Assembly: GCA_029261855.1 (NCBI GenBank) | Contig: JAJDAN010000026.1 | Span: 1-64,000 of the forward strand | DNA: 64,000 nt | Origin: Deltaproteobacteria bacterium | GTDB lineage: Bacteria; Myxococcota_A; UBA9160; UBA4427 | Direction of reading: 5' to 3' | Shown here: positions 8,921 through 17,144 of the stretch, in pieces | Position numbering within the stretch: position 1 is the stretch's first letter | Layout of the letters: each line of letters starts with the position of its first letter | Position numbers and translations under genes: made by a program | The notes under the pieces: model-generated | The model's database searches: none | Seen by the model: only the letters and a program-made list of their open reading frames with translations | Told to the model about the DNA's origin: nothing

Positions 8921-10047
8921 ACCGACCCGAAGGCAACCGCACCGCACTCGACCAGAAGGTCCTCGCCTGGATGGGAGAGGGCAGCTGGGCCCGGGACGAC
9001 GAGCGCTTCGGTGCACTCGCTCTCGAGACCTTCGCGTACCAGCTCGAGCACTGCCTGCCGTATCGCCGTTTCTGCGAAGCGCGCGGCGCCAGCGTCGACA
9101 AGGTGCGTGACTGGCGAGCCATCCCGGCCGTTCCCACCGGCGCCTTCAAAGAGATCGCCCTGCGCAGCTTTGCGCCGGAATGCGAAGTCGCGACATTTCG
9201 AACCAGCGGAACCAGCGGCGTCGCGAACGCCCGTCGCGGCGAGCTGCACCTCGACACGCTTGCGCTCTACGAGGCGTCGCTGCTGCCGAGTCTGCGCCGC
9301 CATGTCCTCCCCGACCTCGGGGAGGGCGACCGCATTCGGATACTGGTGCTGACGCCAGCGGCGGAAGAGACCCCCGACTCGTCGCTGTCGCACATGTTCT
9401 CGTGCGCGGTCGCCAGCTTCGGGACGCCCGACAGCGGCTTCTTCGTGGAGCGCGACGAATTGCAGGTGGACGCAGCCTGGCGAGCGCTGTCCGAGGCAGG
9501 CGAGCCCGTCGCCCTGTGCGGGACCGCCTTTTCCTTCGTGCACCTGCTCGAGGCCCGACCGGACAGCATCTCGCTGCCCGCGGGCTCGCGCATCATGGAG
9601 ACCGGCGGCTTCAAGGGGCGTGCGCGGGAGATTCCTCGCGACGAGCTGTACGCCTGGCTGGAAGCGCGCCTCGCCGTGCCGCGCGAGCGGATCGTCAACC
9701 AGTACGGCATGACCGAGCTCGGCAGCCAGTTCTACGATTCGGTACTCGCCGAACCCGACGCTCCGAGGCGCAAGCTCGGACCGCCCTGGGTGCGCGTGCG
9801 CCTGATCGATCCGACGAGCGATCGCGATGTCGAGCCGGGGCAGCCCGGCGTGATCACCGTCCACGATCTCGCGAACACGGGCAGCGTCGCAGCCGTCACG
9901 ACCGCCGACCTTGGCGTGCGAATCGAGGGCGTGCGAATCGAGCCGGGCGAACACGGAAGCGAGTGGGGCTTCGAGGTGCTCGGCCGCGAGCCGGGCGCCG
10001 AAGCGCGCGGTTGCTCGATCGCCGCCGACCTGATGCTCGGCGGATGA
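8917..10047 (+). CDS. LuxE-like acyl-protein synthetase
   Basis: A 376-residue adenylate-forming enzyme of the LuxE family (acyl-protein synthetase). Motifs: the ATP-binding FRTSGTSGVANARRG, METGGFKGR, NQYGMTELGSQFYD and VITVHDLANTGS. A cysteine near the C-terminus (Cys366, in ARGCSIAAD) matches the position of the acylated cysteine in Vibrio LuxE. Expected reaction: carboxylic acid plus ATP to acyl-AMP, then acyl-enzyme that is handed to the LuxC-type reductase. Start and stop overlap both neighbours by ATGA, so translation is coupled. No luciferase (luxAB) or thioesterase (luxD) gene is present here; the acid substrate is unknown. Confidence 0.85.
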   Translation: MNRPEGNRTALDQKVLAWMGEGSWARDDERFGALALETFAYQLEHCLPYRRFCEARGASVDKVRDWRAIPAVPTGAFKEIALRSFAPECEVATFRTSGTSGVANARRGELHLDTLALYEASLLPSLRRHVLPDLGEGDRIRILVLTPAAEETPDSSLSHMFSCAVASFGTPDSGFFVERDELQVDAAWRALSEAGEPVALCGTAFSFVHLLEARPDSISLPAGSRIMETGGFKGRAREIPRDELYAWLEARLAVPRERIVNQYGMTELGSQFYDSVLAEPDAPRRKLGPPWVRVRLIDPTSDRDVEPGQPGVITVHDLANTGSVAAVTTADLGVRIEGVRIEPGEHGSEWGFEVLGREPGAEARGCSIAADLMLGG

Positions 10048-11303
10048 CGACGCGAGTGGACATCGAGGCGGCCTGGGCTCGACTCGCAGGCGCAGGCGAT
10101 GCGCTGGCAGGGCGCGACCGGAACCAGACCCTGGGATCCCTCGCCGCAGTCTTCGACGCGTGGAGCGATCCGCAATCGACCTGGCAGCGCCGACTCGTGG
10201 ACGAGCTGCCGGGCGCGACCGGCATGAACCGGGAGAATGTCCGACGAGGCCTCGCCGCAGGCCTGGCGCACTGGAACGGCGACGCCCTGCGCGAGGTCTT
10301 CGAGCGCGAGGTCGCCGGCCTGGGGCCGCGGGTCCGAGTGACCGGCTTCCCGACGACGAGCGTCCTGCTCGCCGGTTCGATTCCCATGCCGACCCTGCTG
10401 TCGCTGGCCCTGCCACTGGCCTTGCATTCACCCACGCTCGCGAAGTCCGCCTCGCGCGACCCGGTGACGGCCGGCCTGTTTCGGGAATCCGTGCTCGCGG
10501 TGGACGAGGCGCTCGGCGCCGCGCTCGAGGTCCTCTCCTTTTCCAGCTCCGACCCGGTCTGCAGCGACGCCTTCCTCGACGCCGACTGCGTCGTTGCAAC
10601 GGGATCGGACGAGACGATCGCAGCCGTGGCGCGGAGGACCCGCCCGGGCGCGCGCCTCGTTCGCTACGGGCACCGGCTTTCGATCGGCGTCGTCGCCGAC
10701 GCCGCGATGAGTGACGAGACCCTCGCCGACGCCGCGCAAGCACTCGCCCTGGACGTCAGCCTGTGGGACCAGCTCGGTTGTCTCTCGCCCGTGGCCGTCT
10801 TCTACCTGGGGAGCGGCAGCGAAGTCTTCGCCGAGCGACTTTCCGAAGCCCTCGCCGCCGAGGACGAGCGGGCGCCTCGGGGCGAACTGCCGACCGCCTC
10901 GGCGGCCGTCGCACGCGCCGAGCGCGACGGCGCGGCCATGCGTCACGCCGCGGGATCCGAGGTCCGCGTATTCGGTGATCCGAAGCTGCGTTTCACGGTG
11001 ATCCACGAGGCGGACGCCGCACTTCGTCCCGCACCCCTGCACCGCTTCGTCCGGGTGCACCCGGTTGCCGACCGGGACGCGTTGCTGGCGGCGATCCGTC
11101 CCCTGTCCCCTCATCTGGCGGGCGTCGCATTGGCGGCAGGGAGCGGCGAGCGGCCTTCGCTGGCGCACGATCTCGCCGGGCTCGGTGCATCTCGAATTTG
11201 CGAGCCCGGTACCCTGCAGGCGCCGCCTCTCGGCTGGCATCACGACAACCAACCGATCGTGCTGCCGCTGGCGCGAGTCGCCGATCTGGAAGCGCCCCGG
11301 TAA
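10044..11303 (+). CDS. LuxC-like acyl-CoA/acyl-protein reductase
   Basis: A 419-residue member of the LuxC acyl-CoA reductase family, related to aldehyde dehydrogenases. The catalytic cysteine is Cys246 in WDQLGCLSPVAVF, preceded by DCVVATGSDETI and RYGHRLSIGV. The C-terminal signature SRICEPGTLQAPPLGWHHD is typical of LuxC. Expected reaction: NADPH-dependent reduction of an acyl group, delivered by the adjacent LuxE-like enzyme, to an aldehyde. Coupling to the previous gene by ATGA overlap supports a reductase complex. Since luxD and luxAB are missing, the aldehyde probably serves biosynthesis rather than light. Substrate chain length cannot be read. Confidence 0.87.
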   Translation: MTTRVDIEAAWARLAGAGDALAGRDRNQTLGSLAAVFDAWSDPQSTWQRRLVDELPGATGMNRENVRRGLAAGLAHWNGDALREVFEREVAGLGPRVRVTGFPTTSVLLAGSIPMPTLLSLALPLALHSPTLAKSASRDPVTAGLFRESVLAVDEALGAALEVLSFSSSDPVCSDAFLDADCVVATGSDETIAAVARRTRPGARLVRYGHRLSIGVVADAAMSDETLADAAQALALDVSLWDQLGCLSPVAVFYLGSGSEVFAERLSEALAAEDERAPRGELPTASAAVARAERDGAAMRHAAGSEVRVFGDPKLRFTVIHEADAALRPAPLHRFVRVHPVADRDALLAAIRPLSPHLAGVALAAGSGERPSLAHDLAGLGASRICEPGTLQAPPLGWHHDNQPIVLPLARVADLEAPR

Positions 11304-11315
11304 GCTCGAAACACC

Positions 11316-11840
11316 TTGGACCTGATCCCCGCCGCGCTTCTCGATCGTCCCGTCGTCGGCGTGGGACTGTCCCCGGGGAGCCTCCGCGACCAGCTGGGTG
11401 ACGACACGACCCTGTTGGTCTTCCTGCGCCACTTCGGCTGCATCTTCTGCAAGGAAGCCGTGGCGGATCTTCGTGCGGCGGCCGAGGCGGCGCCCAGCTA
11501 TCCCGACATCCTGTTCTTCACCCAGGGCACGCCGCGCGAGTCCCGAGCCTTCCTCCGCGTCTGGCCCGGAGCACGCGCCGTTTCGGACCCCGAGATGGCC
11601 TTCTACGAGGCCTTCGGGATCCGTCGAGCGTCCTTCCTGGAGGCCCTCGGCCCGAAGGTGCTGCGGGCAAGATCGAGAGCCGCCGCCAAGGGCCACCGGA
11701 ACGGGACGCGCAACGGAGACATCTGGCGCATGCCGGGCTGCCTGCTCGTGCGGGGTCAGCAGGTGTTCTGGCGCTTCGAGCCCGTCCACGCCGCCGAGCA
11801 CCCGGACTTCACGACGATCCCGGCGCTCTGCAGGGCCTGA
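11316..11840 (+). CDS. Peroxiredoxin-like (AhpC/TSA, SelL-related) redox protein
   Basis: A 174-residue thioredoxin-fold protein. The active-site region reads FLRHFGCIFCKEAVADL, a CXXC (C-I-F-C) at the end of the first strand, as in PRXL2/SelL-like AhpC-TSA proteins. The later MPGCLLVRGQQVFWRFEP block is also typical. It begins with TTG 12 bases after the LuxC-like stop and has no strong ribosome-binding site. A role in protecting or reducing a thiol in the same pathway, or in general peroxide defence, is inference. It ends in a small hairpin shared with the convergent sulfatase. Confidence 0.75.
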   Translation: MDLIPAALLDRPVVGVGLSPGSLRDQLGDDTTLLVFLRHFGCIFCKEAVADLRAAAEAAPSYPDILFFTQGTPRESRAFLRVWPGARAVSDPEMAFYEAFGIRRASFLEALGPKVLRARSRAAAKGHRNGTRNGDIWRMPGCLLVRGQQVFWRFEPVHAAEHPDFTTIPALCRA

Positions 11841-11859
11841 GGCCCGACGCCCGCCTCAG
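11837..11859. terminator. Small hairpin between convergent genes
   Basis: CTGAGGC (11837-11843) pairs with GCCTCAG (11853-11859) across a 9-base loop and spans both stop codons. There is no T run, so a bidirectional terminator role is only suggested by position. Confidence 0.35.
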
Positions 11860-13415
11860 TCGATCCCCATGCGTTGGAAGTGCTCGTCGGGGGCCTCCAC
11901 CTCTTCGAGCGCACTGCGCAGCAGGTCGACGGCGTCCTTCTCGGCCGCGGACCCGACGAGGTTCCTTCGCTCGCCGGGATCGGCTTCGAGATCGAACAGG
12001 AAGTGCTCGCTGCGCGCGCCCATCGCCCAGTACGGCAGTAGATCCCCCTGCGCGAACGGCTGCCGAATCACCGGCACGTCGCTGCCGGGCATGGTGTCGA
12101 GCCAGGCGCGCTGGTCGGGACGCGGGATGCGATAGCCCGGAAACGCGTGGATCGGCATCGTCGACCAGCGGTTCGACCACATGGAAAGGGGGGCGTTGTC
12201 TCCTTCGTGCGCGCGTGCGTACTTGGTCTTGCCGTCGATCACGTGTACCCAGCGGCCCCACACCCCCGCCAACGCCCACTCGCGAATCGAGTCCTGGCTG
12301 CCGTCGAGCAGCGGGATCAGGCTCTTGCCGTGGGTGCGGTGCTCGGGTTCGAGATCGAACAGGTCCAGCAGGGTCGCGTTGATGTCGACGTTCGTGGTGA
12401 GCGCATCGACCTGACCGGCGCCCCGCCCCGGCCAGGACACGAAGAGTGGCGTGTGTCCGAGGGGCTCGTAATGCGGAACCCCGGGCTTCCCCCAGATGTC
12501 CTGACCGTCCGGCGTCTGGTCTCCGAGATAGTGGCCATGGTCGGTGCAGACGATGATCGCGGTGTCCTCCGCGAGACCCAGGTCGTCGATGGTGTCGAGC
12601 AGGCGTCCGAACCACGCATCGATCAGGGTGAGCTTCGAGCCGTAGTTCGCGCGGACCTGACGCCCGTCTCTTTCGGGCATCTCCCCGCGTGCGATGGGAC
12701 CGACCGCGTAAGGGGGCCAGATCAGACGCGGGCCTTCCCAGCTGTCGTCGTACATCGACGCGTAGGGCTCGGGCGTATCGAAGGGCTCGTGAGGGTCGAA
12801 TTCGTCGATGAAGAGCAGGAAGCGATCGTGCTGGCCGGCGTTCGTCCGCAGCCAGTCGGCCGCGGTGGCCATCGTCTTCGGACCGGGGAAGTCGGCCTCG
12901 CTGCGAAACCAGCTCCGGGAAAGATCGTAGGGACGCTCGATCCCCGCCGGGCGCGCCTGCGGGATCCCGGGCGCACCGACTGCGCTGGGGTCCGGAACCG
13001 TCTTCCAGGGGTCTCCTTCGTGCCCGCGCACGTACTCCCAGGCGTGGAACTCGGTGTGGTAGTTCTCGCCGCCGCTCTCGAACAGGTGCGGATGGTCGGA
13101 GACCAGCATCGTCGTGATGCCCTTCTGACGAGCGTGGAAGGTGATCGCGTCCTCCCAGATCTCGACCGAGCCCCAGGGCTTCCACAGGAAGTCGAGCGCG
13201 CCGCACAGGATGTCGTGACGAGCCGGCATACACGGGAGCGAGCCCACGAAGTGCCCGTCGAAGCGCACCGAGCGGGCGGCGAAACGATCCAGGTTCGGCG
13301 TGTCGAACTCGTTCGCGGTGGCGCACCCGTAGCTCCCCAACAGGTGCCGATTCAGGCTGTCGAGCAGCACGACGATGGCGTTCCTCGGCTTCGGGCTCGT
13401 TTCCGCTTCGCTCAT
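11856..13415 (-). CDS. Sulfatase (formylglycine-dependent)
   Basis: A 519-residue sulfatase of the alkaline phosphatase superfamily. The modification motif is Cys62-M-P-A-Arg66 (LPCMPARHDIL), the CxPxR signature converted to formylglycine. Other landmarks: LLDSLNRHLLGSYG (metal Asp near the N-terminus), FDEFDPHEPFDTP-like DEFDPHEPFDTPEPY, and the metal site CTDHGHYLGDQ. No signal peptide is evident, so it is probably cytoplasmic. Substrate unknown; the paired Gfo/Idh dehydrogenase suggests a sugar or inositol ester. Its start overlaps the upstream dehydrogenase stop by ATGA. A formylglycine-generating enzyme is not in the window. Confidence 0.9.
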   Translation of the reverse strand: MSEAETSPKPRNAIVVLLDSLNRHLLGSYGCATANEFDTPNLDRFAARSVRFDGHFVGSLPCMPARHDILCGALDFLWKPWGSVEIWEDAITFHARQKGITTMLVSDHPHLFESGGENYHTEFHAWEYVRGHEGDPWKTVPDPSAVGAPGIPQARPAGIERPYDLSRSWFRSEADFPGPKTMATAADWLRTNAGQHDRFLLFIDEFDPHEPFDTPEPYASMYDDSWEGPRLIWPPYAVGPIARGEMPERDGRQVRANYGSKLTLIDAWFGRLLDTIDDLGLAEDTAIIVCTDHGHYLGDQTPDGQDIWGKPGVPHYEPLGHTPLFVSWPGRGAGQVDALTTNVDINATLLDLFDLEPEHRTHGKSLIPLLDGSQDSIREWALAGVWGRWVHVIDGKTKYARAHEGDNAPLSMWSNRWSTMPIHAFPGYRIPRPDQRAWLDTMPGSDVPVIRQPFAQGDLLPYWAMGARSEHFLFDLEADPGERRNLVGSAAEKDAVDLLRSALEEVEAPDEHFQRMGID

Positions 13416-14764
13416 CCGTTCTCCTGTTCGCCCCAGACGGCGACGGCCGCTTCGCGCGCACAGCGATCCGCCGCGAACGCCATTCGATGACTCCAGAGTG
13501 CTTCGCGCGCGGTCGTGATGGCATCGGACTCGCCGCGAAGCGCCGCCAGGAAGGCGCGGAACAGCCTCGGGTCCGAGCCGCCGTGAGCGCCGGTCTCGAC
13601 ATCGAGGGCGACTCGACGCCGGCGCCCGCTCTTGTGATCACTGACCATCGCGGACTGCTCGAGGGTATAGAAGCCGGCGACCAGGCTGCCGCGGGTGCCG
13701 TCGATGCGCGTCTCCCGGCCCTCGCGGTGAGACGTCGAGTGCATCGTGAAGCTCGCGTTCACACCGTTCGCGAAGAGCACATCGACGTTCTGGCTCGACG
13801 GCTGGTCGTTGTCACCCACCCGATAGACGCAACGGCCGTAGCGCGTCTCGCGCAGTGCCCGTTCGACACCCTCGGCGCTGGTGTCGGCGGTGATGGCCGA
13901 GACGGGCCAACCCGTCCAACCGTTGGCTCGCGGAACGTCTTCGGCCTGAGGTTCCGCTTCCGCGTCGGGACCCGACCGGGCCCGCAGATCGAGCAGGATC
14001 GGACTGAGATCGCGGTACATCGCGACCGCATCGTACGGACAGCTCTCCGCATGGGCGCAGCCCTCGATGCAGAAGGCCGGTGCTCCTTCGGGCGCGTTCG
14101 CATCCGTGAGCTCGGTGGGCCTCTCGAGAGAAGTCAGGCGCACCGGCGCAGCGTCTGCCAGCCAGCACAGCAGGTCGAGGTCGTGGCACGACTTCGCGAG
14201 GATCATGGGCGAAGACTCCGTGCGATTTCGCCAATGTCCCCGTGCATAGGAGTGGGCGTAGTGCCAATAGGACACGTTCTCCGAATGCTGGATGGTGACG
14301 ATCCGGCCGAGCTCGCCGGATTCGATCACCTGCTTCACGGCCGCGTAGAGCGGTGCGTACCGCAGTACGTGACAGATCTGCAGCAGGCGCCCGGCCTTCT
14401 CGCTCGCCCGCACGAGGCGCTCGCAGTCCGGCTCGTTCGTCGCCATGGGCTTCTCGAGGAGCACGTGGTAGCCGCGCTCGAGAGCCTGCAGCGCTGGATC
14501 GACGTGGAGAGCGTCTGGCGTGGCGATCAGCGCGAAGTCGGCAAACGCGGGCTCCGCGAAGAGATCCCGGTAGTCCGCGAAGCACCGCTCGGCCGGGATC
14601 GCGAAGCGTTCGGCCAGCGCGCGCCTTCTCGCCGCATCGGGCTCGGCGACTCCGACGATCCGCGCGAGGTCCGGCTCGGCCTCGAGGAGCGACACGTAGG
14701 CCTTCGCGCCGCGCTCCCCGGCCCCGATCACGACGCCCGCTGTGACCCCCGACGGATCCCGCAT
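13412..14764 (-). CDS. Gfo/Idh/MocA-family oxidoreductase
   Basis: A 450-residue NAD(P)-dependent dehydrogenase. The Rossmann start is VVIGAGERGAKAY; the EKP motif is LLEKPMATN; the following HVLRYAPLY and CHDLDLLCWL (catalytic His/Asp) are typical. A cysteine-rich insertion (FCIEGCAHAESCPYDAV, near residue 235) is seen in a subset of this family and may bind metal. It probably oxidises or epimerises a sugar or cyclitol freed by the sulfatase downstream; this is inference from the operon. TAGCAT lies exactly 6 bases before the ATG, so it is likely leaderless. Confidence 0.88.
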   Translation of the reverse strand: MRDPSGVTAGVVIGAGERGAKAYVSLLEAEPDLARIVGVAEPDAARRRALAERFAIPAERCFADYRDLFAEPAFADFALIATPDALHVDPALQALERGYHVLLEKPMATNEPDCERLVRASEKAGRLLQICHVLRYAPLYAAVKQVIESGELGRIVTIQHSENVSYWHYAHSYARGHWRNRTESSPMILAKSCHDLDLLCWLADAAPVRLTSLERPTELTDANAPEGAPAFCIEGCAHAESCPYDAVAMYRDLSPILLDLRARSGPDAEAEPQAEDVPRANGWTGWPVSAITADTSAEGVERALRETRYGRCVYRVGDNDQPSSQNVDVLFANGVNASFTMHSTSHREGRETRIDGTRGSLVAGFYTLEQSAMVSDHKSGRRRRVALDVETGAHGGSDPRLFRAFLAALRGESDAITTAREALWSHRMAFAADRCAREAAVAVWGEQENG

Positions 14765-14770
14765 GCGCGG

Positions 14771-14776
14771 ATGCTA
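14771..14776 (-). promoter_or_regulatory. Leaderless-type -10 element (TAGCAT) for the dehydrogenase-sulfatase operon
   Basis: On the minus strand TAGCAT is followed by 6 bases (CCGCGC) and the ATG at 14764. No ribosome-binding site is present. Confidence 0.5.
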
Positions 14777-14825
14777 GCCCCAATCCGTCATTGTCATGGT
14801 TCAGCGCGCGGCCTCGCGCAATTCA

Positions 14826-14871
14826 GGGCGCGAATTGGGGTCGCGCCCGGATCCGCATGACGGATCCGGGC
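14826..14871. repeat. Two overlapping, mutually exclusive hairpins
   Basis: Hairpin A: GGGCGCGA (14826-14833) with TCGCGCCC (14841-14848), loop ATTGGGG. Hairpin B: GCCCGGATCCG (14845-14855) with CGGATCCGGGC (14861-14871), loop CATGA. They share four bases and cannot form together. Hairpin B carries the same core (GATCCGCATGACGGATC) as the hairpin at 5648-5678 read on the other strand. A partial relative, TAGCCCCAATCCGTCA, starts at 14775. All lie in the divergent region between the dehydrogenase and SDR genes. Confidence 0.6.
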
Positions 14872-14906
14872 TGGCTCACGGCATCGGCTGCGGTTCGCGT
14901 TTGAGA

Positions 14907-14912
14907 TAGGCT
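14907..14912 (+). promoter_or_regulatory. Leaderless-type -10 element (TAGGCT) for the SDR gene
   Basis: TAGGCT followed by 6 bases (TGCACG) and ATG at 14919, with no ribosome-binding site. Confidence 0.55.
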
Positions 14913-14918
14913 TGCACG

Positions 14919-15671
14919 ATGCAGACACGCTTCCAGGGCAAGGCAGCAATCGTCACGGGCGCAGCATCCGGCATCGGCCGGGCGACCGCCCTCCGGCTCG
15001 GCGAAGAGGGCGCACACATCTTCGCCTGCGACGTCGACACCAGTGGGCTCGAGGACTTCGCGACCGAGGCCAAGGGCGCCGGCATCCGGGTCGACACCCT
15101 GGCGCTCGACGTATCCGATGGCGAAGCCTGCCGCGACGCGGTCGCACAGGCCGTCGATACCTGCGGGAAGCTCGACGTGCTCTGCAACATCGCCGGCATC
15201 TCCCAGCTCGACCTGCTCGAGAACTACAGCGACGAACTCTGGAACCGAATGATCGGGATCAACCTCTCGAGCGTCTTCTTCCTGAGCCAAGCCGCCATGC
15301 CTCACCTGATCGAGACCGGGGGCAACATCGTCAACATGGCGTCCACTGCCGGGCTCCAGGGTCAGGCCTACAACGCCATCTACTGCGCCGCAAAGCACGG
15401 TGTCGTCGCACTGACGAAGTCCAACGCCCAGGAGTTCGCGCGGCGTGGCGTACGTGTGAACGCGGTGTGTCCGGGCGGCGTTCTCACGCCGCTGTTGCGA
15501 GCGACCAAGATGCCCGAGGGCGCCGACGCCGAGCTCTTCGGCAGGATGATGCCGCTGCTATCGCTTGGAAGGCCGGAGGAGATCGCGACTGCCGTCGCCT
15601 ATCTCGCTTCGGACGACGCGCGCTACATCACCGGTCACACCCTCACCCTCGACGGCGGTCAGACGATCTGA
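14919..15671 (+). CDS. Short-chain dehydrogenase/reductase (SDR)
   Basis: A 250-residue classical SDR. Seen: the cofactor motif TGAASGIG, DV acidic residue after the second strand (CDVDTSG, favouring NAD(H)), NIAGIS for the NNAG position, the catalytic Ser in NMASTAG, Tyr155 and Lys159 (YCAAK), and the C-terminal ITGHTLTLDGG. These enzymes oxidise or reduce hydroxyl or keto groups; the substrate is not predictable. The Nudix gene follows within 6 bases and may be co-transcribed. Confidence 0.9.
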   Translation: MQTRFQGKAAIVTGAASGIGRATALRLGEEGAHIFACDVDTSGLEDFATEAKGAGIRVDTLALDVSDGEACRDAVAQAVDTCGKLDVLCNIAGISQLDLLENYSDELWNRMIGINLSSVFFLSQAAMPHLIETGGNIVNMASTAGLQGQAYNAIYCAAKHGVVALTKSNAQEFARRGVRVNAVCPGGVLTPLLRATKMPEGADAELFGRMMPLLSLGRPEEIATAVAYLASDDARYITGHTLTLDGGQTI

Positions 15672-15676
15672 CCGGC

Positions 15677-16318
15677 GTGGGCCGGGACTTCCGCCGCGGG
15701 CTCGAGGTGCTGCGCGACCGCTCTCCCTTTCGCTTCCCGGGCGAGGCGATCCCCGACGACTTCCAGCAGGCTGCGGTGCTGATCGCGTTCTGGCCCGACG
15801 CGGACGACGTGCGCTGTGCACTCACCCGACGCACGACCCGGGTGTCGAGCCACAAGGGGCAGGTCGCGTTTCCGGGGGGGCGGCTCGACCCGGGCGAGAC
15901 CTGGCGCGAAGCCGCGCTGCGCGAAGCCTGGGAGGAGGTTGGCCTCGAGCCTGAATCGGTCGACGTCATCGGCGATCTCGACGATGCGTGGAGCGGCGCC
16001 GGGCACCACATCGTTCCGGTGGTGGGTTGGGTCGAAGAGAGACCGCAGCTCCGCGCGAGCCCTGCCGAGGTCGACGAGATCCTGCTGCCTCGTGTATCCG
16101 ACCTCGTCGCACCTCACGCCCTCAGCGTCGAGGAGGTGACGCATCACGGGCGGCTCTACATCAATCACTCGCTGGTCTGGCCCGGCGGAAGCGTGTTCGG
16201 GCTCTCGACCGATCTGCTGCTCGAAGCCCTGGCCTGGGCCCGGGGCGAGCGCCCCGAAAGAGGCCCCGAGCGCCTGCAGGAACTGAAGGACTTCAGCGGC
16301 CCTCGTTATTCCGGGTAG
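15677..16318 (+). CDS. Nudix hydrolase, CoA pyrophosphatase type
   Basis: A 213-residue Nudix protein. The Nudix box is complete in the segment from GGRLDPGETW to EAWEEVGL (about residues 63-86), with the conserved REAxEExG core. The upstream block LTRRTTRVSSHKGQVAFPGG matches the CoA-diphosphatase variant (NUDT7/YeaB-like), so cleavage of CoA or acyl-CoA to phosphopantetheine and 3',5'-ADP is likely. The start is uncertain: GTG at 15677, 6 bases after the SDR stop, is chosen as the first in-frame start leaving a full domain; no good ribosome-binding site is visible. Confidence 0.85.
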   Translation: MGRDFRRGLEVLRDRSPFRFPGEAIPDDFQQAAVLIAFWPDADDVRCALTRRTTRVSSHKGQVAFPGGRLDPGETWREAALREAWEEVGLEPESVDVIGDLDDAWSGAGHHIVPVVGWVEERPQLRASPAEVDEILLPRVSDLVAPHALSVEEVTHHGRLYINHSLVWPGGSVFGLSTDLLLEALAWARGERPERGPERLQELKDFSGPRYSG

Positions 16319-16654
16319 ACGCCTCCCGTGCGGGGTTGCCCGAAGGAGACCGCGGGCATACACTGCGGCGCGATTCGAACCCGCGGAGTCCATTCATGCC
16401 GTACGACTCGAGCCACGAGCAACGAGCATTCCACCCGGCCACCCGGCCCCAGGCCTCCTCCGCGGCCGACTCTTTCGGTCGATCTGTCCGTCGATCCAGC
16501 GCGTCGCTCTAGCGCCCCGATCGATCGATCGACCTGCCGCGGTGCGAGGCGCCCTTGGACGCCCTTCGTACCTCCGTGCGTCTCGCTCTGCGAGACCGGA
16601 GGCCGTGTCTGGACCGGCGCGCCCGCGCGCCAATCGTCGAATCGAGAACCCTTC
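16319..16654. other. 336-base stretch without a supported gene
   Basis: It lies between the Nudix stop and the RNHCP start. It is rich in GTCGATC motifs and holds a short CGAT tetranucleotide run (16518-16531). An open frame runs through it into the RNHCP gene, but its translation is Arg/Pro/Ser-rich and unconserved. No promoter or RNA gene could be supported. A tRNA-like GTTCGAATC on the minus strand near 16375 lacks the rest of a tRNA. Confidence 0.4.
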
Positions 16655-17107
16655 ATGTCGAGATCTCGTCGCTTCGGAGACGAACGACCGCTTCGCCCGG
16701 ATCGCCACCCGCAACAGCGCCGCCCGAAACATCGCCGGGAACCCACAGAGGACGCCTTTCGCTGCAGTCATTGCCACCTGATGGTGTCCGCCGCTGCGCC
16801 CGGCACGCGCCATCGCAACCACTGCCCCGGCTGCCTCTGGAGCCGACACGTGGACGAAACCACAGGAGACCGCTCGTCCCACTGCGGCGGCGGCATGGAG
16901 CCCATCGCCATCTGGGTGCAGCCCGACGACGAGTGGTCGCTCGTGCATCGCTGCGGGGCTTGCGGCAGTCTCCGCTGCAACCGCATCGCGGCGGACGACA
17001 ACGAGTTCGCGTTGGCGTCCCTGGCGGCGCGACCCGTCGCAAGACCGGCGTTTCCGCTGGAGCGAATCGGGCGAAGACCAGCGGGCGGGAACGAGGACGG
17101 ACCGTGA
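16655..17107 (+). CDS. RNHCP domain zinc-binding protein
   Basis: A 150-residue protein with a basic N-terminal region (to about 45, RSRRFGDERPLRPDRH type) and an RNHCP domain: FRCSHCHLMVS, the name-giving RHRNHCPGCLWSRHVD, the middle SHCGGGMEPIAIWV and HRCGACGSLRCNRI. The CxxC pairs should hold zinc. Family members are small, uncharacterised, and may bind nucleic acid. The ATG at 16655 is the only methionine close to the domain; it has no clear ribosome-binding site. Proline/arginine-rich ends flank the domain. It is not obviously linked to its neighbours. Confidence 0.75.
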   Translation: MSRSRRFGDERPLRPDRHPQQRRPKHRREPTEDAFRCSHCHLMVSAAAPGTRHRNHCPGCLWSRHVDETTGDRSSHCGGGMEPIAIWVQPDDEWSLVHRCGACGSLRCNRIAADDNEFALASLAARPVARPAFPLERIGRRPAGGNEDGP

Positions 17108-17144
17108 GGGGTCGTGTTGGATCCCGAGACCCGAGGAGACGAGC

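Noticed and set aside
8371-10743. Long open frame on the minus strand across the LuxE/LuxC region
   Set aside because: Its translation is Arg/Ala/Pro-rich with no recognisable domain; it is the codon shadow of the well-supported plus-strand genes. Many similar antisense frames occur across the window.
16319-16400. tRNA-like T-arm (GTTCGAATC) on the minus strand
   Set aside because: The stem around it is too short, and no anticodon arm, D-arm or CCA-side acceptor stem could be placed.
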